From positions 1,116,001 through 1,180,000 of the forward strand of contig JANUWF010001942.1 in the NCBI GenBank assembly GCA_026120185.1: a DNA stretch of 64,000 nt, given 5' to 3'. Numbering within the stretch: position 1 is the stretch's first letter; every line of letters starts with the position of its first letter. Position numbers and translations under genes: made by a program. Positions 45,961 through 58,483 of the stretch are shown in pieces. Below the pieces are notes generated by a model. The model ran no database searches, was not told the origin of the DNA, and worked only from the letters and a program-made list of their open reading frames with translations. This DNA comes from Voacanga thouarsii. Its lineage: Eukaryota > Streptophyta > Magnoliopsida > Gentianales > Apocynaceae.

Positions 45961-47081
45961 TGAACTTACTTCAATGTGCCTCTATCAAGATGTCTCGTTT
46001 AATCTTTTCATATCCTGGCATACAATAATGTCCCCGAAAACATAGAATCCCTTCTTTATTCACTTCAAAGTCAACTCTTGATTCATTTATTGCTTTGTTC
46101 GGGAGCTGTTGCAATTCGTTATCCTTTTCCTGTGCTTCTTTCAACTTTTACTATAATGAAAGCTGAATCTGGATATTGTGTCTTCCTTCTACTGCAAGAA
46201 TTTCCAATTTCAACGTTTGCACTATTATAGTGCTAACATGTTCATTTTGCGTCTTAATGCATCGGTGACTATGTTTACCTTTCTTGAATGGTAATTAATA
46301 GAGCATCGAAATTCCTCCAAGAATTCCATCCATCTTCTCTAATGCATATTCATATCTTTTTCTGTGAAAAAGATGCTTCAAGCTCTTCTAGTCACTAAAG
46401 AGTTCAAAAGTTGCCCCATATAAGTAATGTCTCTATTTCTTTAATGCAGAAACAGCTGCTGCCAATTCCAAATCATGTGTAAGGTAATTTTCCTATTGAG
46501 GTTTTTAACTTTCTTGGAATGTATGCTATTACTCTCCTTTCCCGCACCAAAACTCCACCTACTCTTTTTTTTTATACATCCATATAAGCTCTGTCCATCA
46601 CCAGTAAATCTAAAATAAGTGCATTGCATAACCTCTCTTTAAGTATTGAAAACTCTTCCACTCCCTCTGTCCAAACATAAGGTGTTTCTTCCGTGTCAAC
46701 TGTTCAATAGTGAAGCAATTTTCAAAATCCCCTTGATGAAAAGTTGATAATATTCAGCTAATTCCAAGAAGCGTTGCACCTCTGTTAGATTTGCTAGTTG
46801 TTTCTAGTTCATCATAGCATCTATCTCTATTGAGTATACAATGATTCTCTTTTTTATAATAACGTGCCAGAGAAAAGTTTTCTTCTTCAGTTAAATTTAC
46901 ATTTACGGAACTTATAACTTTGTCTTCTATAACTTCTCAAGTGCCTTCCTAAGATGATCTACATGTTCCTATGGATCTTTAGAGTAAACCAAGCTATTAC
47001 CAATGAAAATTACCACAAATCAATTCAGGTAAGATTGGAATATTCTATACATTAAATCCATAAAAGTCACCAAAGCATCAG
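45961..47081 (-). pseudogene. Chromovirus pol remnant: RT, RNase H, integrase start
   Basis: Minus-strand Ty3/gypsy pol. From 47081 downward: RT with FMDLMYRIFQSYLN and FVVIFIGNSLVYSK, where the two catalytic aspartates have become Gly-Asn. The connection follows (TEVQRFLELAEYYQLFIKG, near 46760-46710). RNase H ends INYHSRKVNIVTDALRRK (near 46300-46250). Then comes the start of the integrase zinc finger region (VDFEVNKEGILCFRGHYCMP, near 46070-46010). Stops and frame changes throughout. It is cut at 47082 by a Tekay LTR fragment and fades out before the integrase core. Confidence 0.8.
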
Positions 47082-47457
47082 TGTAAAACCCCACCTAAAG
47101 GTGCCCTAAAGTTAGAGGGATGGGGTGCATATCATATCATCTTGCATAAAATTTATTTCTTGAATGATTTCGTGTGCTTTAGAATTATAGTATATGGATT
47201 ATATGGTTTATTTATGCTTGTTGGGTAGTAAGGGTAAAAAGAAAATTTTACTTAAGGACGAATTAGGAAGAAGGCTTGGGGCATAGCAAGGAAGAGAATT
47301 TGGTTGGAAAAATAAGAACAAGAGTCGTTGTGGTTAAGTGGTTAGAGCTTTGTGATTAAGCTCTGAGGTCTTGAGTTCAAATCCCATCATCTAAGTTTTA
47401 TTCATAATTATCTTAACCCATGTTTGAATTTTCCTTTTTCTTACATTCCTTAAATTT
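47082..47457 (+). repeat. Tekay-type LTR fragment (first ~375 bases)
   Basis: Begins TGTAAAACCCCACCTAAAGG, inserted in the chromovirus RT (left flank CATCAG). Collinear with the Tekay LTR starts to about TTAAATTTAGGA, then switches directly to the end of the copia C 5' LTR. The junction has a GGAGG-type overlap, so a deletion joined the two elements. Confidence 0.85.
47326..47389 (+). other. tRNA-like A-box/B-box module in LTR
   Basis: GTGGTTAAGTGGTTAGAGCT and GAGTTCAAATCCC; position 244 from the LTR start. Confidence 0.6.
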
Positions 47458-47520
47458 AGGAGGGTATCTCGTTTTATTTTCTTCTGCGTCGTATACGATA
47501 CGAGCCTGAGATACCCAACA
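47458..47520 (+). repeat. Copia C 5' LTR, last ~60 bases
   Basis: GAGGGTATCTCGTTTTATTT through GAGATACCCAACA, matching 54048-54108 of the 3' LTR closely. Flanked left by a Tekay LTR fragment. Confidence 0.9.
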
Positions 47521-47521
47521 G

Positions 47522-47534
47522 TGGTATCAGAGCC
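47522..47534 (+). other. Primer-binding site, initiator tRNA-Met (copia C)
   Basis: TGGTATCAGAGCC one base after the LTR end ACCCAACA. Confidence 0.93.
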
Positions 47535-48436
47535 ATGCTATGTGTGGTCTACGGACATTGTTTTGGCATGAAAAACTATTTTCATGTATTCATGTTTGTC
47601 TTTGTTCGCTGTGAAATCGTTTTCACTCGAGTCGAAATCGTTTTAAGCTTTGTGGGTTTGGTCAGTAGCACAATATGATTGTGTAAAAGTTATAGCATAT
47701 TTAGAAAGGTGCTTTCTTTATGTACTGAAAATTTTCTGCAGAAAAATGTTTTCTTAAACATGGTAGTTGCCCTCCGTTTCATCTTGTGAATTTGATTTTC
47801 TATTTTGTTTTGTTTAAACTAACAAATTGGTTGTCGTTTTGAGCTTCAAAACAGAAAATTCTGTTGAGAATTATTCTCACTAAAATTCTGTAGAAGATTA
47901 GGGCACCAGAAATTGTTTCTGGAAAATTTTTCTAAAAATCGCCGCCACTTCCCGACTATAGCCGGCGCCAGCTCTGGCCTCCAAATCATTACCGGTTCCG
48001 TTCTGTTCGTGATGTCTAGAAATCGTTTTTGGAAGAGAAAAATTTTTGGAAACCAGAACAGAGCCGGCACAGGCTTTGGCTTCTAAACTAGCGCCGGTTA
48101 TGCTCTGTTTTACACGATCCAGCTGTTTAAAAAAAATTTCTGGAATAGAATTTTGAAAAGGGAAAAATCTTATTTGATGAGAGGTGGCAAAATAAAAATT
48201 TTTCCAAGGAGGCGGTGCCCCCCTGACCCCCGCCCGCTGACCGGCCAGCGGGATTGCCGTTATCGTTGCGAGACAGGACCCAAAAGCATTTTTTTCAAAA
48301 TTAGTTTTGAGACAAACAATTTTATTTTTCAAAATAGTTATTTTGAAAATTTAAAATTAATGTATTTTTTCTAAAATATTGATTTTAGATTTTGTTTTAT
48401 TTTTCCAAAATAATGATTTTGGAATAATAAAAGTAT
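47535..48436 (+). other. Copia C leader
   Basis: Untranslated leader with a GC-richer middle part (47935-48120 and 48200-48275) and four short hairpins at 48296-48423, the last being TTCCAAAATAATGATTTTGG. It is shorter than the copia A and B leaders. Confidence 0.65.
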
Positions 48437-49216
48437 ATGTTCATGTCAATAAACTTGAACTTACGTAACATCTTAGAAACCAACAAGTTAACCGAATCAA
48501 ACTATCTCGACTGGTATAGAAATTTGAGAATCGTTCTCAAATCAAAAAAGTTGCTCTACATACTAAATGCTCCTATTCCACCACCACCAGCCCAAGATGC
48601 TCATGCTGATGAGCATGCTGTCCACAAGAGACACAAGAAGAATAGTGATACAGCATCATGTATTATACTGGCATCCATGACTCCTGAGTTGCAAAAATAG
48701 CACGAGCATATGGATGCTCAATCGATCAATCTACATCTTCGAGAATTGTTTGATGCCCAAGCCAGAATTGAGAGATATGATATCTCGAAGCAACTATTCC
48801 ATTGCAAAATGGCAGAAGGTTCTTCTGTGGCCACTCATGGGCTGAAGATGCTGGGCTTAATAGAGAAGCTTGGATCTCTCAGGTTTGTAATGGATCATGA
48901 CTTAAGTGTTGACTTAATTCTACAATCGTTGCCTAATAGTTTCTCACAATTTGTGATTAACTATCAGATTAACAAGATTGAGTCCACCATTCCTGAGTTG
49001 ATCAATCTTCTCAAAACTGCAGAGTCCTCCATAAAGAAGGATTCCAATATAATTTTAATGGTAGAATCTTCCACTTCTAAGAAGAAAGTTCAAAAAAAGA
49101 AGAAGAAGGCTCCCATGAAGCCCAAATATGGTGTAAACAAAAAGGACGCAGCTACCAAGGGCCCATGCCATCATTGTGGGAAAATGGGCCACTGGAGGCG
49201 CAACTGCAAAGCCTAA
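48437..49216 (+). pseudogene. Copia C gag (near complete, one internal stop)
   Basis: Capsid/nucleocapsid of 259 codons from ATG 48437, with a second possible start at 48443. A single TAG near 48698 falls where related copies have Gln (LQKQHEHMD-type context). Recognisable parts: NKLTESNYLDWYRNLRIVL near the N-terminus, ATHGLKMLGLIEKLGSL, LILQSLPNSFSQF, and a lysine-rich tail before the zinc knuckle C-H-H-C-G-K-M-G-H-W-R-R-N-C (49166-49207), all four ligands present. Terminator TAA at 49214. A candidate for recent activity within its family, as only one point change breaks it. Confidence 0.92.
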
Positions 49217-50859
49217 TTGGAGACCATTAAGGACAAGAATAGAAGGAGAAGCTTACAAGCACTTCTACTTCTACTCCGAGTATGTTTATGATTTAGATAA
49301 ATACTGCCTTTAGAAATGAGATATGAGTATTAGATACCGGATGTGGATCTCATTTGTGCAATAACTTGTAGGGACTAAAGAGCAGTAGAAGGCTAGAGAA
49401 AGGCAATGTGGACCTACGTACTGAAAATGGGGCAAAGGTTGCTGCACTTGCTGTGGGGACATACGAGCTGAACTTGCCTTCGGGATTAATTCTAGAACTG
49501 CAAAACTGTTATTTTATACCAATTTTAATGAAAAACATTATCTCAGTTGTGTGTTTAGACTTATATGGATTTCATTTAATATTTAAGAATAAATGTTATT
49601 CTTTTTCATTGAATGATATTCATTATGGTTCAGTAACTTTGGTTAATGGATTATATGTTCTAGACTTGGATAATCCAATTCTCAATATAAACAATAAGAA
49701 ACCTAAAATAGATAAGTCTAACACCTCTTACTTATGGCATTGTCGTTTGGGCCATGTAAGCGAAAATCATGTTTCTAAGTTACACAAGCTTGGTGACTTA
49801 GGGTCATTTGATTATGAATTATATGGCACATGCGAGTCTTGTTTACTAGCTAAAATGACTAAAACTCCTTTTCAAGGAAAAGGAGAACGGGCCAATGAGT
49901 TATTAGAACCCGTACATTCTGATGTATGTGGGCCAATGTCAATACAAGTAAGAGGAGGTTATAACTATTTCATAACCTTTATCAATGATTTCTCATGATA
50001 CGGGTATTTGTATTTAATGAAATACAAATTTGAGGCTTTTGAAAGGTTCAAAGACTTCAAAAATGAAATAGAGAAACAACTTGGAAAAGGTATAAAGACT
50101 CTAAGATCCGATCGAGGAGGAGAATACTTGAGCCAAAAGTTTCTGAGTTATCTTAGAGATAAAGGTATATTATCTCAATGAACTCTACCACATACACCTT
50201 AACATAACAGTATATCTGAGAGAAGGAATCGAACCCTTCTAGACATGGTACGGACCATGATGGCTTCTGCAAACCTAGCAAAATCATTTTAGGGGCATGC
50301 ACTAGAAACTTCTGTTTATATATTAAACAGAGTTCCGAGAAAATCGGTTGATACTACCCCATTTGAGATGTTCTTTGGTAAGAAACCAAAGTTATCTCAC
50401 TTGCGAGTATAGGGTTGTCCTGCCTTTGTCAAAAGGCCATAGTTAGACAAACTTGATAGTAAATCTGACAAGTGTTTGGTTGTGGGATATCCGAAAGAAT
50501 CTTTCGGATATTACTTTTACTTACCCTTCGAAAATAAATTGTTTGTTTCGAAGCATGCCGTCTTCTTAGAGAATGAGCTCATGCTCAGAGGGGACAGTGG
50601 GAGTAAGATTGAACTTAGTGAAGTTTATGAAGATCAAACAAACGAGGATCAACCGTCTAACCCCACATCTATTGAGAGAATAGATGAACCTTCTAATACA
50701 CAAGAACCTCGTAGATCTAGTAGGATACATGTGGCACCTGAGAGATATAGATTTCTCATTAGTGATCACAATGACGTATTGCTCATAGATGAAGATGAGC
50801 CTACTACTTACAAGGATGTTCTGAACAGTTCAGAATCTGACAAATGACTTAAGGCCATA
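49217..50859 (+). pseudogene. Copia C protease and integrase
   Basis: Protease active site LDTGCGSHLCNNL has its Asp codon at 49333, with a stop just before it. GAG-pre-integrase follows (DLYGFHLIFKNKCYSFSLND, LWHCRLGHVSENHVSKLHKL, C-x2-C in CESCLL). The DDE core runs from HSDVCGPMS (first Asp near 49918), through LRSDRGGEYLSQ (second Asp near 50109), to ISERRNRTLLDM (Glu near 50218). The C-terminal region has VVGYPKESFGYYFYLP and a variable acidic linker ending in SSRIHVAPERY-type sequence. Stops near 49996, 50178, 50289, 50410 and 50440, several at Trp or Arg sites. Confidence 0.9.
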
Positions 50860-52384
50860 AAGTCAGAGATGGATTCCATGTACGACAACCAAGTCTAGAC
50901 TTTGGTTAATCCACCCAAAGGAATTAAACCTATTGGGTGCAAGTAGGTTTTCAAGAAGAAAACGGGCATGGATGGTAACTTAGTTACCTATAAAGCACAT
51001 CTAGTGGCGAAGGGTTATCGTCAACAACATGGTATTGACTATGATGAAACCTTCTCACCAGTATCCATGTTGAAATTCATCAAGATACTCCTAGCCATTG
51101 CTGCTCATCATGATTATGAGATTTGGCAAATGGATGTGAAAACAACTTTCCTAAATGGAAATAAACTGAGGAAGTGTATATAACACAACCTGAGGGTTTC
51201 ACATCCAGTGATAGCACAAAGGTGTCCAAACTGCAAAGATCCATTTATAGACTTAAGCAAGCTTCTAGGAGTTGGAATATCCATTTTGATGAAACAATCA
51301 AAGAGTTTAGTTTCATTCAAAATATGAATGATCCTTGTGTGTACAAGAAAGTTAGTGGGAGTGCAATCGTTTTCTTACTACTTTATGTAGATGACATATT
51401 GCTAATAGGAAACGATATACTTGTCTTGCAAACGGTTAAAGTTTGGTTGTCCAAACAATTCTCCATGAAAGACCTTGGCGAAGCAACCTATATTCTCGGA
51501 ATAAGGATCTATAAAGATAGATCCAAAAGGTTGTTAGGTCTTTCGCAGTCTACATACATAGATAAAGTGCTAAAGAAGTTTAGCATGGATCAATCCAAAA
51601 AGGAATTCTTACCCATGTCACATGGTGTAAGCCTTTCAAAGTCGATATCTACCCAAGACACAAGTTGAAAGGGATCGCATGAGTAAGATTTCATATGTCT
51701 CGACAGTTAGATCTATCATGTACGCTATGATATGTACTAGGCCCGATGTATCTTGTGCTCTCAGTTTGATGAGCAGATACCAATCTGACCCTGGTGAGGG
51801 TCATTAGACAGCTGTAAAGAACATTCTTAAGTACTTACGAAGGACTAAGGATGTGTTCTTAGTATATGGAGAAGGTGATTTGAAAATAAACGGGTATACT
51901 GATGCTAGTTTTCAATCTAAAAAAGATGATTTCAAATCACAATCTGGCTACGTGTTTACGTTGTGTGGAGGGGCAATAAGTTAGAAAAGTTCCAAACAAG
52001 AGATTATTGTCGAATCTACGACAGAAGCTGAGTACATAGCTACTTCTAAAACAGCTAAGGAGGCTGTTTGAATCAAGAAGTTCGTGGTGAAATTGAGTGT
52101 TGTTCCTAGTGTTGTTTGTCCAATAACTTTGTATTGTGACAACAACGGAGCCATTGCACAAACAAATGAGCCGCGGTCTCACCAACGATCCAAACACATA
52201 TTGCGACGCTATCATCTGATTCGGGAGATCATAAATAGGAATGATGTAAAGATAGAGAGAGTTCCTATGGATGAGAACATAGCTGACCAGCTTACGAGAG
52301 CACTATCCCAAAAGAAACATGATTGTCATGTTGAGTCATTCGATATTATATACATGAATGATTACTCTAGTGCAAGTGGGAGTT
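50860..52384 (+). pseudogene. Copia C reverse transcriptase and RNase H
   Basis: RT opens with AIKSEMDSMYDNQV and GCK-VFKKKTGMDGN. The palm has YDETFSPVSMLKFIKILLAI and WQMDVKTTFLNGN, then a frameshift near 51165, then YITQPEGFTSS. Further on come LQRSIYRLKQASRSWN and the catalytic LLYVDDILLIGND (Tyr-Val-Asp-Asp codons 51384-51395). A second frameshift near 51665 leads to RNase H: MYAMICTRPDVSCALSLMS, INGYTDASFQSKKDD, IVESTTEAEYIATSK, LYCDNNGAIAQTNEP and the final ADQLTRALSQ. Catalytic residues of both domains are intact. Ends with a short tail before the polypurine tract. Confidence 0.92.
52374..52384 (+). other. Polypurine tract (copia C)
   Basis: AAGTGGGAG run immediately before the LTR start TGTTAGTGTTGTG. 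Confidence 0.88.
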
Positions 52385-54108
52385 TGTTAGTGTTGTGCCC
52401 TAGAGGCAATCACTTATACATTGTATATGACACATTTTATTTTAATAAAAGGCATTATTTATCTTTCAGTTTCTTTTGTTTACTTTAAGTAATATAACTA
52501 TTCGTTAAAGTCTCTAGTACAATACTGTGTTAAGAAAATCATGATAGAGAACATGATATGAGATTCTTATTACATTGGATGGTGTTAGTACTTAAATAAT
52601 CCCTAGTCATAAGATTAATGAGACAGGACATCATTAATGCGTTAAGACTAGCATGTGTTAGACTTCTTGATTTGATCAGGTGGTGGTTCTCATATCCGTG
52701 AGTATTGAGATACTCAAAGTTAACACATGGATGCTTGTTAATGGAATAAGTTCATTGGATGACCTAGCTTTAAGATAATCACATAGATAACTATTTAGTA
52801 CCAGTGATATAATCTCAATATAGCAAACGTGCAAGTATCCTTAGACTTTAGATCTCCAAGGTATTTTGTTTGTTGAGCTTTGTACTTTGATTCCAATCTT
52901 CGGAGCTCAATCGAGGGCCGCATATGGGATGAATATTGGGTATATTATGAGGTAAACGAAAGTAGTTAAGATGGTCAATAAAGGATTCACCACTCCTAAT
53001 AGTAGGGGCGAATATCTCACGGCCACTTATAGGAATTACTACTCGAGAAGTCCTTAGTCAAGGCGATTGTGTATTGGAACAGTACTAATTGATACACATC
53101 TAGAGAAGTGGGTTCTTGGTACAAGTACTATTATATTCGGGCCAGAATTAATTATGAAGGGAGTTGGCACTAATTCTGTACTCCAAACCGAATGAGATAT
53201 TGTATGGTGAAAGAAGTTAATTGCACTGAAATTTGTTATTGAATGGTTCATGTCAATCCACTTGGCTTCCTGGACTCTTAGGTGGTCATGATGTGTTTCT
53301 AGATACCGCTTATGATCTGGGAATATAGGTTTATTAATTGATGAATTAATAAACCAATCTTGATTAGAATTAATAGGATTAATTCTAATTAATTATGGAT
53401 TATTAATCTCAAATACGTTTGGATTAATTCATGTTCGCTACCAATTAACTAGGAAACCTAATAGGTCACACACAATAGAGGATTATATACTCAAGATATT
53501 ATTTGATAACATAATGGGGTTGATTGAGAGAAAGAGAAGTTGTTGTAGACAAATTATAATTAGTTATAATTTGTGGTCCAAGTTGTAATTGTGAGAACTT
53601 GATGTTTCCAATTACAATTAGGAAATTCTAATAGGATTAGAATTCTCAATTTGGGAGGGGAATTTCGTGTAATATATAGTTGATGTAACACACGAAAACC
53701 CTAGCTGAAATTCACACGAAAATAGCAGCCACCAAATCTTCTCTTCTTCCTCTCTATCTCTCGTTTTGCTAAAAACACGTCTAACCCTAGCCGCCATCTT
53801 ATTTCTGCTTGCACAGAAAATCTTGGTGCTTGAGTGTATCTTTTGTGTGGATTATTGTTAGAGATAATCACACACTGTGATTATAGTGATTAGACGTCCA
53901 ACTCTCGTGGAATTTGCATAAAAGGATTGATGGATTGCGCCTCGAATTGAAGAAGATCAATTTTGTTCTTTAGACGATCACCCAAAGGTAAAAGCTGTTA
54001 TCTTTATTATCATTATGTCTTATTTTCCACACATAGACGAGTCTTGGGAGGGTATCTCGTTTTATTTTCTGCTGTGCCATATACAATACGAGCCTAAGAT
54101 ACCCAACA
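52385..54108 (+). repeat. Copia C 3' LTR
   Basis: Starts TGTTAGTGTTGTGCCCTAGA, ends AAGATACCCAACA, 1,724 bases. An LTR-end match with 47458-47520 supports pairing. Regions homologous to the copia A LTR are 52385-53170 and 53170-53530. Confidence 0.9.
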
Positions 54109-54453
54109 TATATACCATGCTATGTACTAGATCAGATATCTACTTTACTGTAGGCTTAGTCAATAGATACCAGTCAAACCCCAGTGAGGTTCGTTGGCAA
54201 GCTGTAAATCATATTCTCAAGTACCTCAAGGGAATGATAGATTATATACTAGTTTACAAGACTGATGACTTAGTTCCTACAGGATACACAGACTCAGATT
54301 TCTGACGAATAAGGATGAGAGAAAATCCACTAGTGGATATGTTTTCACCTTATCTAGATGAGCTATTTCATAGAAGAGTATTAAACAATCTTGCATTGCT
54401 AACTCAACAATGGAAGTTGAGTATGTGGCAGCTTCGGAGGCATCTAAGGAAGT
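54109..54453 (+). pseudogene. Copia D RT end/RNase H start, broken
   Basis: Second copia lineage, interrupted on the left by copia C. Reads YTMLCTRSDIYFTVGLVNRY, WQAVNHILKYLKGMIDYILV, TGYTDSDF, then after a stop SIKQSCIANSTMEVEYVAAS-type RNase H sequence. Cut at 54454 by the solo Tekay LTR; continues at 58735. Confidence 0.88.
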
Positions 54454-56755
54454 TGTAACACCCCACAACTTAGGCCCAACAGGGCCGGGGATGTTGCCCC
54501 GTCCAAAGGACAAGGGGTCTTTATAACTAGGACACACAACAAAAATTTGAACAATACTTTGAAATTAAAACTTATTACAACCCAAAAATTCAAGAACAAA
54601 TCTAAAATAAAAATTGTTCACTCTCAACTCCCAAAGCATTACATAAAATAATTAACAGAATATCTTCCAAACAGGCAACAACTAGCTACTCATCCCCACA
54701 GTAGGATCGACCTGAAATCATTGTAAAAAGGGTGATAAGATAAAAATCTCAATAAGTCCGTGTGTACTTTGAGTGTTCAGTGAAAGCAGTTCATGTATGC
54801 AAGGTGTAGGAACTTTATAAGAAAAAGTAGTTGCAAGCATTAAACAATGTTAAAAACCAAGAGTGACATTTTGGTTTTTCCAACCATACATATACAATAA
54901 AATCAACCACTCAAAATGGCGGCTATGGGTTACCACACGTTGGGCCCCATAACTATACAACGGTCAGAATGCCATACTTTGTGTAGACTGACAAAGGTAG
55001 GTGATCGGCCTACCAGGTAAGATACTCCTCATTCTCTACACCCAAACAAAATTAGTTGTCCACTCTGGCAACACACAGTCCACATGACTAAAACTTGCTA
55101 ACTCGGACCAGCATGACTAAGCAGTACTGTCGCTTTTCCAAGTTGAGTTCATATTCTGGAGGTGGTCTCCTACAAGAAGACTCACTCTTGCTCTTCAAAA
55201 CTAGTACTACTAGCTTATCCTTATTGAGGACTCAACGTAATTTATCCTACTTGAGAGAAAACTGATAAAACATAGCTTTACTTGAAAATGAAAATTAAGG
55301 GTTTCTAAAGTCCGTGTTAAAATTGGTTTTAGAAACAGGTTGGTGTTTGAGTAAAACTGCTTATTGATTTTCAAGTAATTGGTTTGACTGAAACAAGTAA
55401 GGAAACAGTCCTTAAATGCCTTTACCAAAACAGTGTTCACATACTTCGTGTTTAGCTTGCCATAGTAACCTTTTACAACAAATAAGTTTTATGCAGGAGC
55501 TTACCTGATCCTTTGCTCAAGATAAATCATCTCCAAAAGCTTACCTAACCCCGCCTGGGGTAAACATAAGCCATAATTAAACTCAAGCTAAAATTTGCTT
55601 TCATAAATAATCCTAACTCCACTTACTACAATCATGACCCTAGTGTTCCAAACTTTAAGGCTAGATAATCAAAAAAGATTTTATAAAATAAATCTAACTT
55701 GATAATAAAATAACTAGGGTTTGTGAAATAGTTACTAATAAGTTGTAGGTTTAAATCTTGCTATAAATGAACTAAGGGTTTATTTGATGAAGGGTCCTAG
55801 GTCCTTGATGATATTATTTAAAATAATAATCCATTAATGATTAGAAAATAACTGGTAAATAAAATTAATAATAAGTAAACTTTTTTTTTATTAAAAGATC
55901 ATAAATAAATTTTTATTAGTATTTATGAATATATAACTTATAAGATTAATATTTTACCTATCATAATGATTTATATAAAAAGGCTTTACTTAATATTATT
56001 ATTATATATAATATTTTTATACTTTAATTTTAATAAAAGATATCATTTATTTGGTTAAAATATCATCATTTCATATAACAGTCCAAATCCACATTTTCCT
56101 AGAGTTTTCGAAATCACTAGAAGAAAATATAGTATTAATTTTTATTAATGAAATAAAATTGACTAACTTAAACAGCTTATGACACAATAAGGTCATGATC
56201 ATAATTCCTATTGCTAACCATATTCATGAACATACACTCTACACAAATCAACAAACCATCCAAATCATGAATAAAAGTATAGATCCAAATCTACTAACAC
56301 ATGATCCAATCTCCACTAAACATAATCATATTCATGGCCTAAACAAGAACACAAGAATATAAAACCCTATTCACCAAAGGCAACATAATATCTATCATGC
56401 TTAATCATTCATACTACTCACGACATGAAGGCATGCAACAAACCCTAAAACATCATAAAATTCAACCAAGAAAAATCATCCTCATGCATCAATCCCAACT
56501 CCATCATATAAACACATGCATTCTCATACTTCAATCCCGACTCCATCATATAAACACATGCTCTATCTCCAAACATATTCCATCCTCATCTAACTATATC
56601 CAAGAGACATGATCGAGAATTTAAAGAAAAGGTTGAAGAGGCTTACTTGAATAATGACTACCTTGAAAACATTTCAAGAGAATCCTCACGCTTGGAAGGC
56701 TTGATCTGTCCAAGGAGGAAGAAGAAAAATGGTCATGGTTGAAGTAACCATTTCG

Positions 56756-56757
<2 letters not shown>

Positions 56758-56787
<30 letters not shown>
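56758..56787. repeat. (AG)n microsatellite in solo LTR
   Basis: About 15 AG units; same site as the (CT)n of Tekay A LTRs on the opposite strand. Confidence 0.95.
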
Positions 56788-56789
<2 letters not shown>

Positions 56790-58160
56790 ATTAGTAAATT
56801 CCATTAAAGGTCGAAGATGAAAGAAGATGGAGATAATCGTTCATGCTTACCTTGAAAGTGTTCTTGAGACTTCAAGAAAATTCTGGTTTTTTATCCGAAA
56901 GTGGAGCTTTGATTCAGCATTTTCTGTTATAAATTGCAAAAATGGATTCAGGAGAATAAGTAGGTGTGATCTGGAGTTTTTGGAGAAGATTGAAGGGGTT
57001 TAGGGCGGTCTTAGGCGTGGAGAATGATGGTGTGTGTTCTTGGTGTTCTTGGAGGTTTGGAGAGAATAAAGAGAATGGAGGAAATCTGGCCAAATTTTTG
57101 CTTGGAATGAGTGGCCGAATGGATTGGAGAATTCTGGTGCTTGAATTTTCAGTTTAGCGTGAAGAAGGAAAGCTGATTGTTTGAAATTCAAAAAGGTTAA
57201 TTTATGGAGTGAATTATGGTAGTAATTATGGTAAGAATATCTTGGTTGAGGGAGGTCTTTTGGGAGCTCCAATGGCCGACTGGTTTGGCTGAAATTCTGC
57301 TGAGATGAATGATGTTTGAATGAGCTTTAGGGTGGCTGAATTATGGAGTGTAATGGTGAGGGAATTTTCTAAATAGTTGAGGCTTAATCCATGGAAGTTT
57401 GATGAAATAATTTGCTGAAATTTTGGACTCTAATTGAAGGCTTGATTGCAGTAATTGATGGAGTGATTTGAGGGGTAGCCATGGAGCTTTTTTCGTGCAG
57501 AACAATGGTGGAGGTGATGAAGTTCAATTCATGGCTGACCAAGGTGTGTTTTACAGAAAGTTAGAGGGGGTTTTCGGACAAGGTTGGAGAAGGAGCAAGG
57601 CTGGAATTCTGGTTGGTCTTTCTCATGGCTTGCTGGAATTCCTGTGTAGATTTTTTTGCAATGTTTCAGCCAACTTATAGAAGGTTTGAAGGGGCATTGG
57701 AGGGTTCTTTAAGGCTGGTTTCTAGCCTTCTTTATGGAGGAAATTTAGAGATGAAATACAGTTTGAAGTCTAGAAGAAACAGCTTGAATTCTGGACAGAT
57801 AAGCTGCGAATTCTGCCCAGAATTTTCTCTGGTTTGCACAACTTTGTGCGGTCCGAATTTTGGCCAAAGTTTTCAGTCTTCAAGCTGAGTAAATTGGTTA
57901 TTCTTCTGGTAGTATTTGAGAGGGAAAGATGGCTGAAGATTTCGACAATTGGTCTGATCAAGAAGCTGGAAAATTTTCTAGATTACTACATGAAGAAGAT
58001 GAATACCTATAGGTTGGAGTTTGAGGGTTCAACCATGGAGTTTAATTCCCTTGGGAACCTTCCATAACTCTTCCCCATTTTTAGATAAAATTCCATCCTC
58101 CAAGAGGCATTTTCGAAGCTTTAAAATCACAGGACCTTGCTAGAATTTTCTGGAAATAAA

Positions 58161-58238
58161 AATGATAATTGAGCAACTCAATTGATCAAGAATTAAGTAA
58201 AAATGATAATTGAGCAACTCAATTGATCAAGAATTAAG
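58161..58238. repeat. 41-base tandem duplication in solo LTR
   Basis: AATGATAATTGAGCAACTCA and the following bases occur twice in direct succession with a 41-base period. The other LTR copies have one. Confidence 0.9.
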
Positions 58239-58419
58239 GGTAGCTAGAGAACAAAAATGGTATGAATCCCTCAGGAATTTTTGGAGGGCACAAGAGTAGG
58301 ATTAGGACATTCCTTTCATGTCTCCCCTAGGACAACATTCCTACTCCTCCCTAAGGCATGCAAGGGCCGAAAATAGCTTACCTATCTAAAATAAAATTTA
58401 ATCATGCTAAAACTCAAAT

Positions 58420-58483
58420 GATGGAATTTGAACTCAAGACCTCAAGAATTTATTCCAAAACTCTAACCACTAAACCACAACAA
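58420..58483 (-). other. tRNA-like A-box/B-box module in solo LTR
   Basis: On the minus strand: GTGGTTTAGTGGTTAGAG then GAGTTCAAATTCC, 246 bases from the LTR start. Confidence 0.6.

Larger units (their letters stand above)
47458..54108 (+). mobile_element. Copia C: Angela-like element, 5' LTR mostly deleted
   Basis: The best preserved copia element. Order: last ~60 bases of the 5' LTR, primer-binding site, leader, gag, protease, integrase, RT, RNase H, polypurine tract, full 3' LTR (1,724 bases). Integrase before RT identifies Ty1/copia; the wording of Gag and integrase and the LTR start fit the Angela/Tork group. The right flank is copia D coding sequence, so copia C inserted into copia D. 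The left flank is lost, so no target duplication can be shown. Confidence 0.9.
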
